NCBI RefSeq assembly: GCF_900128945.1
Contig: NZ_FQUD01000004.1
Location: 310,001-374,000, forward strand
Direction: 5' to 3'
Length of the DNA stretch: 64,000 bases
DNA from: Chryseobacterium sp. OV279
GTDB taxonomy: Bacteria > Bacteroidota > Bacteroidia > Flavobacteriales > Weeksellaceae
Shown here one piece after another: positions 34,634 to 42,199 of the stretch. Below the pieces are notes generated by a model. The model did no database searches, was not told where the DNA came from, and saw only the letters and a program-made list of their open reading frames with translations. Both the position numbers and the translations under genes were made by a program. Position 1 is the first letter of the stretch, and each line of letters begins with the position of its first letter.

Positions 34634-35743
34634 TCAAATTGCGGTAAATTGCCTCCCGGAAAATGATTTTACTTTCCCCAAAAGCTCCAATTCTAAAATT
34701 ATAGGAAGAATTTTGTAAGAAGCCATCGAAATCATCTGCGCCAGATCGTCCAGAGATACCTGCGGATGGGCTTTGATCGACTGATAAACGGTTTCCTGAC
34801 TTTCAGTAAGTTGTATGTTTAATTCACTATACGGGAAGAGTTCTGATGTTTTCTCTTTGGTAGGATTGAATCCAAGTGAATTCATAAGATCTTTTATGGT
34901 AGAAATGGCGGATGCTTTATTCTGGAAAATCAACTGATTGCATCCCTGACTGTGTGGATCTGTGATCTTTCCCGGCAAGGCAAAAACTTCCCGGTTGTAG
35001 TCGTTGGCAAATGAAGCGGTACTTACAGATCCGCCTCCAAATCCGGTTTCCACGACAATCGTTGAAGGAGAAAGTCCGGCTATTATTCTGTTTCGCTGGA
35101 TGAAATTTTCGCGGTCAGGTTTTCTGGAGGAATTGAATTCGGTGATCAATGCTCCGTTTTCTTCTACAATTTTTTCAGACAGTTTTTTATTTTTCGATGG
35201 ATAAAGCGTGTGAAATCCATGAGCCAGAACAGCTATGGTAGGAATTTGATGTTGAAGGGAATGTTCGTGAACTTCTTTATCCACTCCAAGCGCTAATCCG
35301 CTGACGGATATGTATTTGTAAGGCTTGGTTGCTTCGAAGAAATCGCTGATGAATTGCTTGCCGTAAGAAGTCATACTGCGCGTTCCGACAAGACTTATTT
35401 TTGGTAACGAATCCTCAAAACTTCCTTTCTGATATAGAATGGCGGGCGAATCATCACATTCGTTGAGCAAATAGGGAAGTTCATTGAGGTGTCTCAGCCT
35501 GATCATAATCTGGTTCTTCTCACAGAATTTTATTTCCTTTTCTGCAAATTTCAGATAATCTTCCTTTCCAATATCGGCAACCGTTTTTCGTCCTATGCCA
35601 TCGGCTTTGCTGTACTCTTTCTTTGCTTTTTTCCAGACTTCTTCAGCACTTCCGAATATTCTTACAAGTTTATGAAAATTAATGTCGCCAATCAGGCTGC
35701 ATTCGCGCAGAGCGATGGCGTAGAGGTATTCTTCAGAGATCAT
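34634..35743 (-). CDS. dprA: DNA-processing protein DprA
   Basis: The start is chosen at 35743 (MISEEYLYAIALREC), giving 369 residues; the frame is open for 48 more codons, but that part is a translated word repeat (NPQTLKPSNTQTLKHSN). The Rossmann-like core has LVGTRSMTSYG, SGLALGVDKEVH, the ALITEF and RNRIIAGLS motifs and ETGFGGGSVSTA. A short winged-helix (DML1-like) domain ends the protein. DprA binds incoming single-stranded DNA and loads RecA during natural transformation. Its presence with comM is consistent with competence, which the window alone cannot prove. Confidence 0.92.
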   Translation of the reverse strand: MISEEYLYAIALRECSLIGDINFHKLVRIFGSAEEVWKKAKKEYSKADGIGRKTVADIGKEDYLKFAEKEIKFCEKNQIMIRLRHLNELPYLLNECDDSPAILYQKGSFEDSLPKISLVGTRSMTSYGKQFISDFFEATKPYKYISVSGLALGVDKEVHEHSLQHQIPTIAVLAHGFHTLYPSKNKKLSEKIVEENGALITEFNSSRKPDRENFIQRNRIIAGLSPSTIVVETGFGGGSVSTASFANDYNREVFALPGKITDPHSQGCNQLIFQNKASAISTIKDLMNSLGFNPTKEKTSELFPYSELNIQLTESQETVYQSIKAHPQVSLDDLAQMISMASYKILPIILELELLGKVKSFSGRQFTAI

Positions 35744-35801
35744 TGTATGTGTTTCCCCCAAATGTAATAAAATAACCCGAGTTGAAGTTACGTGGTATGA
35801 G

Positions 35802-35857
35802 TTTGAGTGTTTGAGTGTTTGAGTGTTTGAGGGTTTGAGTGTTTGAGGGTTTGAGGG
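35802..35857. repeat. Octad tandem repeat, TTTGAG(T/G)G
   Basis: Seven units of 8 bases in perfect register (35802-35857), differing only at position 7. It lies just before the dprA start. Confidence 0.85.
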
Positions 35858-35932
35858 TTGCTGGCTGAAGTTGTTTTTCCTAACCACGAAACCCGTATCC
35901 CGGAACTTTATTAGTTGCTGTAAGGTTAGTAG

Positions 35933-35961
35933 TAACTTCCATCCTCCCTCTTCCAGCTTCC
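35933..35961. repeat. Single arm of the paired-arm heptad element
   Basis: The reverse complement is four GGAAGNN-type heptads followed by ACTA, as in the left arm at 39092. No partner arm is found near, so this is a half element next to the rhomboid stop codon. Confidence 0.65.
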
Positions 35962-35970
35962 AACTTTATT

Positions 35971-36738
35971 TTACTTCCTTCTCAACTCCTCCAAATGATC
36001 CCAGATATCATCTCTTTTTTTATAAGGGAGTTCCAGAAAGTCATCAGGATGATTTTCCTTGTATTCCTGCCACAGTTTATCGTCTTTTTCGCTGTAGTAA
36101 TTTGGAAATTCCCAGATATACTTTTTTTTTCTTTCGCCTACATTTTTAAACGCAAAAGCAATGATACTTCCTACGACAGCTCCGGAAAGGTGAGCCTGCC
36201 ATGAGATTTTACTCGGTTCCTGAAGATTGTAGAACAGTTCTTCCGGAAACATTCCCCAAATCAAACTGCCATAATACAGAACGACAAGGAGCGAAATGGT
36301 GAGCAGTTTCATATTCCATTTGAAAACACCGCTGAAGAAAAGGAAGAAGGCGAGGACATACACCACACCACTGGCTCCAATGGTACAGGTGTACATATAA
36401 TCTCCGGTTAGAATATCTATAGGAGGCAGCATCCAGACCAGAAGACCTGTTGCAAGCCAGCCGATGACAAACACTTTATTGGCTACCAAAGGATAGAATT
36501 GATACAAAAGAAAGAGAAGGATCGCTACCGGAATAGAGTTCCCCATAATATGATCAATATTTCCATGCAGAAGAGGAGCTGTGATGATTCCCAGCAAGCC
36601 TTCCGGCAATAGAGGTATAATGGCCCCAAAACAGCTTTGGAAAAAGCCCTGCATCTGCAGAAAGTAGCCGAACCACATAGCTGAAAGCATCAGCAGTGGG
36701 GTGATAACAGCCCTTTTGGAAATTATATTTTTAAACAT
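35971..36738 (-). CDS. Rhomboid family intramembrane serine protease
   Basis: 255 residues with six membrane segments, followed by a ~55-residue cytoplasmic tail rich in charged residues (YYSEKDDKLWQEYKENHPDDF). The catalytic dyad is Ser123 (GASG) and His183 (QAHLSGA); the HGN/DH/N motif of the first loops is present (HGNIDHIMGNS). Rhomboids cleave membrane proteins within the bilayer; the substrate is unknown. The family-typical GxSx fold is intact, so it is likely active. A single gene on the minus strand. Confidence 0.92.
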   Translation of the reverse strand: MFKNIISKRAVITPLLMLSAMWFGYFLQMQGFFQSCFGAIIPLLPEGLLGIITAPLLHGNIDHIMGNSIPVAILLFLLYQFYPLVANKVFVIGWLATGLLVWMLPPIDILTGDYMYTCTIGASGVVYVLAFFLFFSGVFKWNMKLLTISLLVVLYYGSLIWGMFPEELFYNLQEPSKISWQAHLSGAVVGSIIAFAFKNVGERKKKYIWEFPNYYSEKDDKLWQEYKENHPDDFLELPYKKRDDIWDHLEELRRK

Positions 36739-36942
36739 GTGGAGGGTACGTCAAATCAAAAGCCAATGATAAATTTCGGAAAATTTGGCGATGTGTCGTG
36801 TGGAGATCTGCTTATTTTCAGACAAAAGGTTTCAATTTTAACATACGGAGCTTAATATTTTGACATTGAACGTATTAAACTGGCCTGTTTTTGGTTGCAT
36901 GAAGAGAATTTAGCGTGTTTAAGGCATTTTATGACCTGAGAT

Positions 36943-36974
36943 TTGCTTTAAAAAAAATTATATTAATATTTTTG
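36943..36974 (+). promoter_or_regulatory. Promoter of the first DUF3078 gene
   Basis: TTG at 36943-36945, 21-base spacer and TATTTTTG at 36967-36974; the ATG is 22 bases further. Confidence 0.75.
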
Positions 36975-36995
36975 TAATGAAAATCATGTAAAATA

Positions 36996-37922
36996 ATGAA
37001 GAAGTTTTTATTGATTCTTTCCTTTGCTATAGGGATTTATGCAAGTGCACAAGAAGAATTGAAAAAAGATTCAGTAGTCGTAGATACGGTAAAATACTGG
37101 TCGGTATTAGGAAAACACAGTTTAATGATCAATCAGGCGGCCTTTTCAAACTGGGTCGGTGGGGGAGCCAACAATGTAGGATGGCTTGCCGGAGTGAATT
37201 ACAATCTTACCTATGAAAAAGACAATGACCTCTGGGAGAACATTATTGTCCTGGATTACGGGCAGAATGATACGAAAGGGCTTGGTATAAGAAAAACCCA
37301 GGATGTTATTAATGTGTCCACCAATTACGGGCGTAAATTTTCCAAAAGCTGGTATTTTTCACTGGGAGCAGGTCTGCAGTCGCAGTTTGCACCCGGATAT
37401 GAGGACGGAAATAATCCAGCGGCTAAAAAGATCTCCAATTTTATGGCGCCAGGGTACCTCAACCTCGGTATGGGTATCACGTACAGGCCGAATGATAATC
37501 TGACGGTCACGCTGCGTCCTACCAACGGCAGATGGACTTTTGTCTTAGATAAAGAACTTCAGTATGCAGGAAGCTACGGTTTGAAAAATGATGGTGACAC
37601 TTCGCTGTTGCAGTTCGGTTTTCTTGGGACGGCGCAATACAAAGTAAAATTGATGGATAATGTTCACATCACCAATACCGCTTCTGTGTTTTCCAATTAC
37701 TTGGATCACCCTGAAAGACTGGTACTTGCTTATGGAGCATTGATCAACTTTAAAGTGAATAAATTTATCTCATCCAATATTACAGTGGATCTTCTGTATG
37801 ATCATAACCAGATCCAGAAGACCCAGCTGAAACAGACCCTTGGGATCGGATTTGCCTATACACTGAATAATGGAGTGAAACGCTCTGACCGTAAAGACAG
37901 CCAGTGGTGGATTAAAAAATAA
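36996..37922 (+). CDS. DUF3078 outer-membrane-like protein (copy 1)
   Basis: 308 residues with a signal peptide ending near ...YASAQ. The rest is a series of amphipathic beta strands of the type expected in small outer-membrane beta barrels. Landmarks are the SLMINQAAFSNWVGGGANNVGWLAGVNY segment, YGRKFSKSWYFS and KFISSNITVDLLYDHNQIQKTQLKQTLGIGFAYTLN. DUF3078 proteins are widespread in Bacteroidota with no known function; an outer-membrane location is inferred. It is about 75-80% similar to the next gene by eye and has its own promoter and terminator. Confidence 0.88.
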   Translation: MKKFLLILSFAIGIYASAQEELKKDSVVVDTVKYWSVLGKHSLMINQAAFSNWVGGGANNVGWLAGVNYNLTYEKDNDLWENIIVLDYGQNDTKGLGIRKTQDVINVSTNYGRKFSKSWYFSLGAGLQSQFAPGYEDGNNPAAKKISNFMAPGYLNLGMGITYRPNDNLTVTLRPTNGRWTFVLDKELQYAGSYGLKNDGDTSLLQFGFLGTAQYKVKLMDNVHITNTASVFSNYLDHPERLVLAYGALINFKVNKFISSNITVDLLYDHNQIQKTQLKQTLGIGFAYTLNNGVKRSDRKDSQWWIKK

Positions 37923-37948
37923 AGATTTAATTTTAGTAAAAAATATAC

Positions 37949-37977
37949 AATCACTTCAATCCGGAGTGATTTTTTTA
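37949..37977 (+). terminator. Terminator between the two DUF3078 genes
   Basis: A 9-bp stem with one G.U pair (37949-37957 with 37963-37971), 5-base loop, then seven T. Confidence 0.8.
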
Positions 37978-38133
37978 TTAGCCCTAATTCAAATAAATAT
38001 TTTAAACAGTATTGTTTTATTTGATGATTTTTATTCTATTATTTTAGTGAATTAAGCTGCTGTTTAATGCATTAAATAATAATTAATATATATCATAAAT
38101 GAGTGATTAGTTTTTTACCAAAAAATATATGTA

Positions 38134-38141
38134 TATTTTTG
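38134..38141 (+). promoter_or_regulatory. -7 element of the second DUF3078 gene
   Basis: TATTTTTG followed by TAACGAAAA, nearly identical to the same stretch upstream of the first copy (TATTTTTGTAATGAAAA). No good TTG lies at the usual distance. Confidence 0.55.
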
Positions 38142-38160
38142 TAACGAAAAATCCTTACTT

Positions 38161-39081
38161 ATGAAAAAACTTTTATTTGCCCTTTCCATCTCTATGGGAG
38201 TAAGCACAATGGCTCAGGAGGCCAAATCCGAAGCTGCTACAACAGATACAGTGAAAGCCTGGTCTATTCAGGGACAGAATACATTAATGCTTAATCAGGC
38301 TGCGTTCTCGAACTGGGTTGGTGGTGGAGCTAACAATGTGGGGTGGCTTGCCGGAGTGAATTATAATCTTACGTATGAAAAAGGGAAGGACCTTTGGGAA
38401 AACATCATTATTTTGGGTTACGGACAGAATAATACAAAAGGGATCGGAACCAGAAAAACACAGGATGTCATCAATATTTCTACGAATTACGGGCGTGAAT
38501 TTGCCAAGAACTGGTATCTGTCTGGAGGTATAGGCCTTCAGACGCAGTTTGCAGGAGGTTATGAGGATGGCAATAATCCTGATGCCAAAAAGATTTCCAA
38601 TTTTATGGCTCCGGGATATCTTAATGTAGGGGTGGGTGTTACCTATCGCCCTAATGATAATTTTACAGCGACACTTCGTCCGGCCAATGCCAGAGTAACT
38701 TTTGTTCTGGATGAAGCTCTTCAGACGGCAGGAACTTATGGCCTGAAAAATAACGGTGATTCTTCTCTGTTCCAGTTCGGTTTCCTGGGAACGGCTATTT
38801 ACAAAGTCAAGATCATGGATAACATCAACCTGACGAATACGGCTTCCGTATTTTCAAACTATCTTGATAAACCGGACCATTTGGTGCTTGGATACAGCGG
38901 AATTCTTAATATGAAGATCAATAAGTTTATCTCAACCAATATAACACTGGATCTGATGTATGATCATAACCAGATTCAGAAAACTCAGCTTAAACAGACT
39001 CTGGGAGTAGGATTCGCTTATAACATCGATAACGGTAAGAAACGTTCTGATAAGAAAGAGAATCAGTCCTGGTTGAAATAA
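38161..39081 (+). CDS. DUF3078 outer-membrane-like protein (copy 2)
   Basis: 306 residues, tandem paralogue of the preceding gene, with the same layout: signal peptide (ending STMAQ), NTLMLNQAAFSNWVGGGANNVGWLAGVNYN, the YEDGNNPDAKKISNFMAPGY block and the closing KFISTNITLDLMYDHNQIQKTQLKQTLGVG strands. The N-terminal ~20 residues of the mature parts differ most (KAEATTDTVKAW-type region). Both proteins end in a Lys-rich and Trp-containing tail (SWLK here). Retention of a separate promoter for each copy argues for differing expression (inference). Confidence 0.88.
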   Translation: MKKLLFALSISMGVSTMAQEAKSEAATTDTVKAWSIQGQNTLMLNQAAFSNWVGGGANNVGWLAGVNYNLTYEKGKDLWENIIILGYGQNNTKGIGTRKTQDVINISTNYGREFAKNWYLSGGIGLQTQFAGGYEDGNNPDAKKISNFMAPGYLNVGVGVTYRPNDNFTATLRPANARVTFVLDEALQTAGTYGLKNNGDSSLFQFGFLGTAIYKVKIMDNINLTNTASVFSNYLDKPDHLVLGYSGILNMKINKFISTNITLDLMYDHNQIQKTQLKQTLGVGFAYNIDNGKKRSDKKENQSWLK

Positions 39082-39091
39082 TTAGGCCGCA

Positions 39092-39230
39092 GGAAGATGG
39101 AAGAGGGAGGCTGGAAGTTACTAGTAGACCTATGATTTCTGACAGTTATAGTAAGAAGTCGTCTCAAAAAACAATAGAGTTCCGATTTGGACTCAATAAC
39201 TTCCTTCTTCCAGCTTCGGGCTTCCATTCC
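39092..39230. repeat. Paired-arm heptad repeat element (copy 2)
   Basis: The left arm (39092-39120) is four heptads GGAAGNN-like ending GTTA; the right arm (39197-39230) is the inverted form TAACTTCC.... The arms resemble those at 26237-26393; the centres do not. It lies between the convergent DUF3078 and sufD genes. Confidence 0.75.
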
Positions 39231-39245
39231 TGATAGGATATCAAT

Positions 39246-39275
39246 AAAAAAGCACTTCAGAAGAAGTGCTTTTTT
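39246..39275. terminator. Bidirectional terminator (DUF3078 / suf operon)
   Basis: A perfect 13-bp stem AAAAAAGCACTTC / GAAGTGCTTTTTT with loop AGAA, between convergent genes. Confidence 0.88.
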
Positions 39276-39296
39276 GGGTATCAATTTATATTAGTC

Positions 39297-40625
39297 TTAA
39301 AATTCTAAATCCACCTGTAGCTTTTCAGCTAAAAGTTTCGAAATTTTTTCTTTAAGCGGTTCAATATCGATGTTCTGCATCGCATCATTAGCAAAAGCAT
39401 ATAAAAGCAAAGCCTGAGCTTTTTTCTTAGAAATACCTCTTGCTCTTAGATAAAACAGCGCATCTTCATTCAGCTGCCCCACAGTACATCCGTGAGAACA
39501 TTTTACGTCATCAGCAAAGATCTCCAACTGAGGTTTAGTGTCAATGCTGGCACCCTCACTTAGCAATACATTATTGTTCTGCTGGTAAGCATTTGTTTTC
39601 TGGGCAATTCTATCTACGAAAACCTTTCCGTTGAAAACACCATGAGCATTTCCATCGAAAATACCTTTATAGTTCTGGTAGCTTTCACAGTTCGGGAAAT
39701 TGTGGTGAACCGCTGTGTGGTGGTCTACCAGCTGATCTTTTCCAATAATTGTGATTCCGTTCATAAACGAATTGATATTGCTTCCGTTATGAATGAAGTC
39801 CAGGTTGTTTCTTACCAGTTTTCCTCCGAAAGAGAAGGTATTTACAGTTGTTAAACTGTCTTTTTCCTGTCTTGCGAATGTACTGTCTATAAGATACGAA
39901 GTATTGTTGTCGTTCTGAAGTTTATGCCAGTCTGCTTTTGCATTCGGATAGGTAAAGATCTCCGTTACAGAATTCGTCAGCACATAGGTACTGTCGAAAT
40001 TGTGGTGACTTTCTATAACCTCTACTTTAGCGCCTTCTTCTACAATCAGTAAATTTCTTGTGTTGTAGAATGTGTTTTCTTCCTGATTCTGAGAAATATA
40101 AAAAACGTGAATCGGTTTTTCGATCACTACGTTTTTAGGAACTTTCAAAAAGAAACCATACTTGCAGTAAGCAAGATTTAAGTTGGTGAAAGCCGTATCC
40201 TTAGAAGCAATGGTATTAAAATACTTATCAAATACTTCTTTATGTTTCTCATCATTCAATGCATAGTTGAATGAAAGAAATTCTACGTTTTCAATAGAAA
40301 CTTTTGAAAGCTCTTTATGAAGTTTACCATTCACAAAAACGATCCAGTCAAAATTTTCTTCCCCTAAATGCAGCTGATCCAGCTGTTCTTTGGTAATATT
40401 ATGACTTTCTTTCGGGAAAAAATTATAGTTTTTTTCCGTGATTTCTTTGATGCTGGTATATTTATATTCTTCGTCTTTTTTTGTCGGAAAACCTAAGTTT
40501 TCGAAATTCTGAAGAGCAGATTTTCTTTCTTCATCCAGAAATCTGTGACGAAGACTCTCCAAAAATTCACCGTGATTGTCAATAATCTGATCGTATAAAG
40601 CCATTACTGATATTTCGGCCATCAC
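39297..40625 (-). CDS. sufD: Fe-S cluster assembly protein SufD
   Basis: 442 residues. The central and C-terminal part is the right-handed beta helix of SufB/SufD proteins, ending with the ADDVKCSHGCTVGQL and YLRARGISKKKAQALLLYAFA segments typical of SufD. The N-terminal helical domain includes ALYDQIIDNHGEFLESLRHRF. SufD pairs with SufB and SufC to form the scaffold on which Fe-S clusters are built. The exact start is uncertain among three nearby Met residues (1, 2 and 8). It is the last gene of the suf operon, followed by a bidirectional terminator; no sufS or sufE follows it here. Confidence 0.95.
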   Translation of the reverse strand: MMAEISVMALYDQIIDNHGEFLESLRHRFLDEERKSALQNFENLGFPTKKDEEYKYTSIKEITEKNYNFFPKESHNITKEQLDQLHLGEENFDWIVFVNGKLHKELSKVSIENVEFLSFNYALNDEKHKEVFDKYFNTIASKDTAFTNLNLAYCKYGFFLKVPKNVVIEKPIHVFYISQNQEENTFYNTRNLLIVEEGAKVEVIESHHNFDSTYVLTNSVTEIFTYPNAKADWHKLQNDNNTSYLIDSTFARQEKDSLTTVNTFSFGGKLVRNNLDFIHNGSNINSFMNGITIIGKDQLVDHHTAVHHNFPNCESYQNYKGIFDGNAHGVFNGKVFVDRIAQKTNAYQQNNNVLLSEGASIDTKPQLEIFADDVKCSHGCTVGQLNEDALFYLRARGISKKKAQALLLYAFANDAMQNIDIEPLKEKISKLLAEKLQVDLEF

Positions 40626-40721
40626 ACCTTATTTTATATATTTAAAAATAATATTATGTATTGCGGGTTTTCCGCATCTTCAGAAAGGATTGATAAAATC
40701 CCTGCTGAAAAGAGTTTCTTC

Positions 40722-41465
40722 TTAGTTAAGAAGCCAGTCGTACCCTTTTGCTTCCAGTTCTAATGCAAGAGATTTATCACCTGTTTTGATGATTTTTCCA
40801 TTAGCAAGAACGTGAACAAAGTCAGGCTGGATATAGTTCAGCAATCTCTGATAGTGAGTAATCAGAAGTACTGCATTCCCTTCGTTTTTAAAGTGGTTCA
40901 CACCGTCTGCAACAATTCTTAAGGCATCGATATCAAGACCTGAATCTGTTTCATCAAGAATAGCCAGTTTCGGATTAAGCATCATCATCTGGAAGATCTC
41001 GTTTCTTTTCTTTTCACCTCCTGAGAATCCTTCGTTCAGTGATCTTGAAAGGAAGTCTTTTTTTATACCTAATTGCTCCGACTTTTCACGGATAAGGGCA
41101 AGCATTTCTTTTGCCGGCATTTCCTCAAGTCCGTTTGCTTTTCTCGTTTCGTTTAAAGCAGCTTTAATAAAGTTGGTTACAGAAACTCCCGGAATTTCTA
41201 TCGGGTACTGGAAAGAAAGGAAAATTCCTTTGTGTGCTCTTTCTTCAGGAGCATCTTCACTGATGTTTTCCCCCTGGAAAAGAATTTCTCCGTCCGTTAC
41301 TTCATAATCTTCTTTTCCTGCAATAACAGAAGAAAGAGTAGATTTTCCAGCTCCGTTCGGTCCCATGATAGCATGAACTTCGCCCGGCTTTATTTCAAGA
41401 TTAATACCTTTTAAAATTTCTGCGCCGTCTTCAATTTTGGCGTGCAAGTTTTTTATCTCTAACAT
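40722..41465 (-). CDS. sufC: Fe-S cluster assembly ATPase SufC
   Basis: 247 residues, an ABC ATPase without membrane segments. It has Walker A GPNGAGKST, the signature FSGGEKKRNEI, Walker B LAILDETDSGLD and the H-loop LLITHYQRLL. SufC drives conformational change in the SufB-SufD scaffold. There are 96 bases before sufD and 230 bases after the GxxExxY gene; subtracting the cassette boundaries, the original sufB-sufC spacing would be about 105 bases. Confidence 0.96.
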   Translation of the reverse strand: MLEIKNLHAKIEDGAEILKGINLEIKPGEVHAIMGPNGAGKSTLSSVIAGKEDYEVTDGEILFQGENISEDAPEERAHKGIFLSFQYPIEIPGVSVTNFIKAALNETRKANGLEEMPAKEMLALIREKSEQLGIKKDFLSRSLNEGFSGGEKKRNEIFQMMMLNPKLAILDETDSGLDIDALRIVADGVNHFKNEGNAVLLITHYQRLLNYIQPDFVHVLANGKIIKTGDKSLALELEAKGYDWLLN

Positions 41466-41570
41466 ATATTTTAGTTTATCGCAAGATCAGACTGACATTT
41501 TTGTCTTTTGTAATCCTAAACCACTAATCACAAATGTTCCGGGCCCCGCGAATGAAATACAATTTTTAAT

Positions 41571-42199
41571 TTATTTTAAACATTAAGAAATTAAGTTTTT
41601 CTTAATGTATTATCTTTTTTAAGCAAACCAATAAATTGATTTGAATGAAGGACTTTAAGGTTTGCAAATCTACTTAATTCCACAATGCTTTATTCTTATT
41701 CTGCAAGTTTTGTGAAATATTCATTTATTAAAGGAATCATAGATTTAGTAATATTATCCGTATAAAAATTAATGAGCAGGCCTTGAGGCTTTTTCAAAAT
41801 TTTCATATAAGTCATCAATTGAGCCTGATGAACCGGTAATAAACTTTCAACCGTTTTGATTTCTATAATAATTGTGTTATTCACAAGCAGATCAACTTTC
41901 AATGGAGTTTCAATCTCAATTTTTCCATAATTGATTTTGGTACTAATTTGCTGATCAACAAAGAATCCCCTTTCTTTTAATTCATATGCCAAACACAGTT
42001 CATAAACACTTTCGAGCAGACCTGGTCCCAATTCTTTGTGGACTTTGATTGCACATCCTATGATGTCATAAGAAAGCTGTGTTACTTCTGCTTTGGTCAT
42101 CTTTAATTTTCTTCAAAAAATTGATTTATCAATTCCTTAATTCTTTAACATTTAGATTGTAAGAAAGTAAAATGCTTAACTTCTTAATGTTTAAATTAT
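41571..42199. mobile_element. Inverted-repeat-bounded cassette in the suf operon
   Basis: Bases 41575-41595 and 42175-42195 are 21-bp inverted repeats with 20 matches (TTTAAACATTAAGAAATTAA at the left). The four bases just outside each, TTAT at 41571-41574 and 42196-42199, form a direct repeat, as left by insertion. The cassette holds the GxxExxY gene and a hairpin next to the left end. The right edge abuts the sufB stop codon. No transposase is present; the A/T-rich nature of the repeats allows chance. Confidence 0.5.
41696..42100 (-). CDS. GxxExxY protein (nuclease-like fold)
   Basis: 134 residues, cytoplasmic. The family motif GPGLLESVYE contains Gly27-x2-Glu30-x2-Tyr33. A probable PD-(D/E)xK-like core follows: Asp70 in LKVDLLV, then Glu80 and Lys82 in IIEIKTVE. 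This family is common in Bacteroidota and other phyla, frequently as a single gene at varied sites; its biological role is not known, and a nuclease or nucleic-acid-binding role is inference. It lies inside the suf operon and in its direction. Fe-S assembly operons do not normally contain it, and the flanking inverted repeats support its being a late arrival. Confidence 0.88.
   Translation of the reverse strand: MTKAEVTQLSYDIIGCAIKVHKELGPGLLESVYELCLAYELKERGFFVDQQISTKINYGKIEIETPLKVDLLVNNTIIIEIKTVESLLPVHQAQLMTYMKILKKPQGLLINFYTDNITKSMIPLINEYFTKLAE

Noticed and set aside
35802..35857. CRISPR-like tandem repeat
   Set aside because: The units are only 8 bases and there are no spacers.
35744..35887. 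N-terminal extension of dprA
   Set aside because: It is the translation of an octad repeat (NPQTLKPSNTQTLKHSN); the family start is at 35743.
41581..41607. Hairpin CATTAAGAAA / TTTCTTAATG as a suf terminator
   Set aside because: It overlaps the cassette inverted repeat, is entirely A/T-rich, and sufC and sufD must be transcribed past it; it is better treated as part of the cassette.
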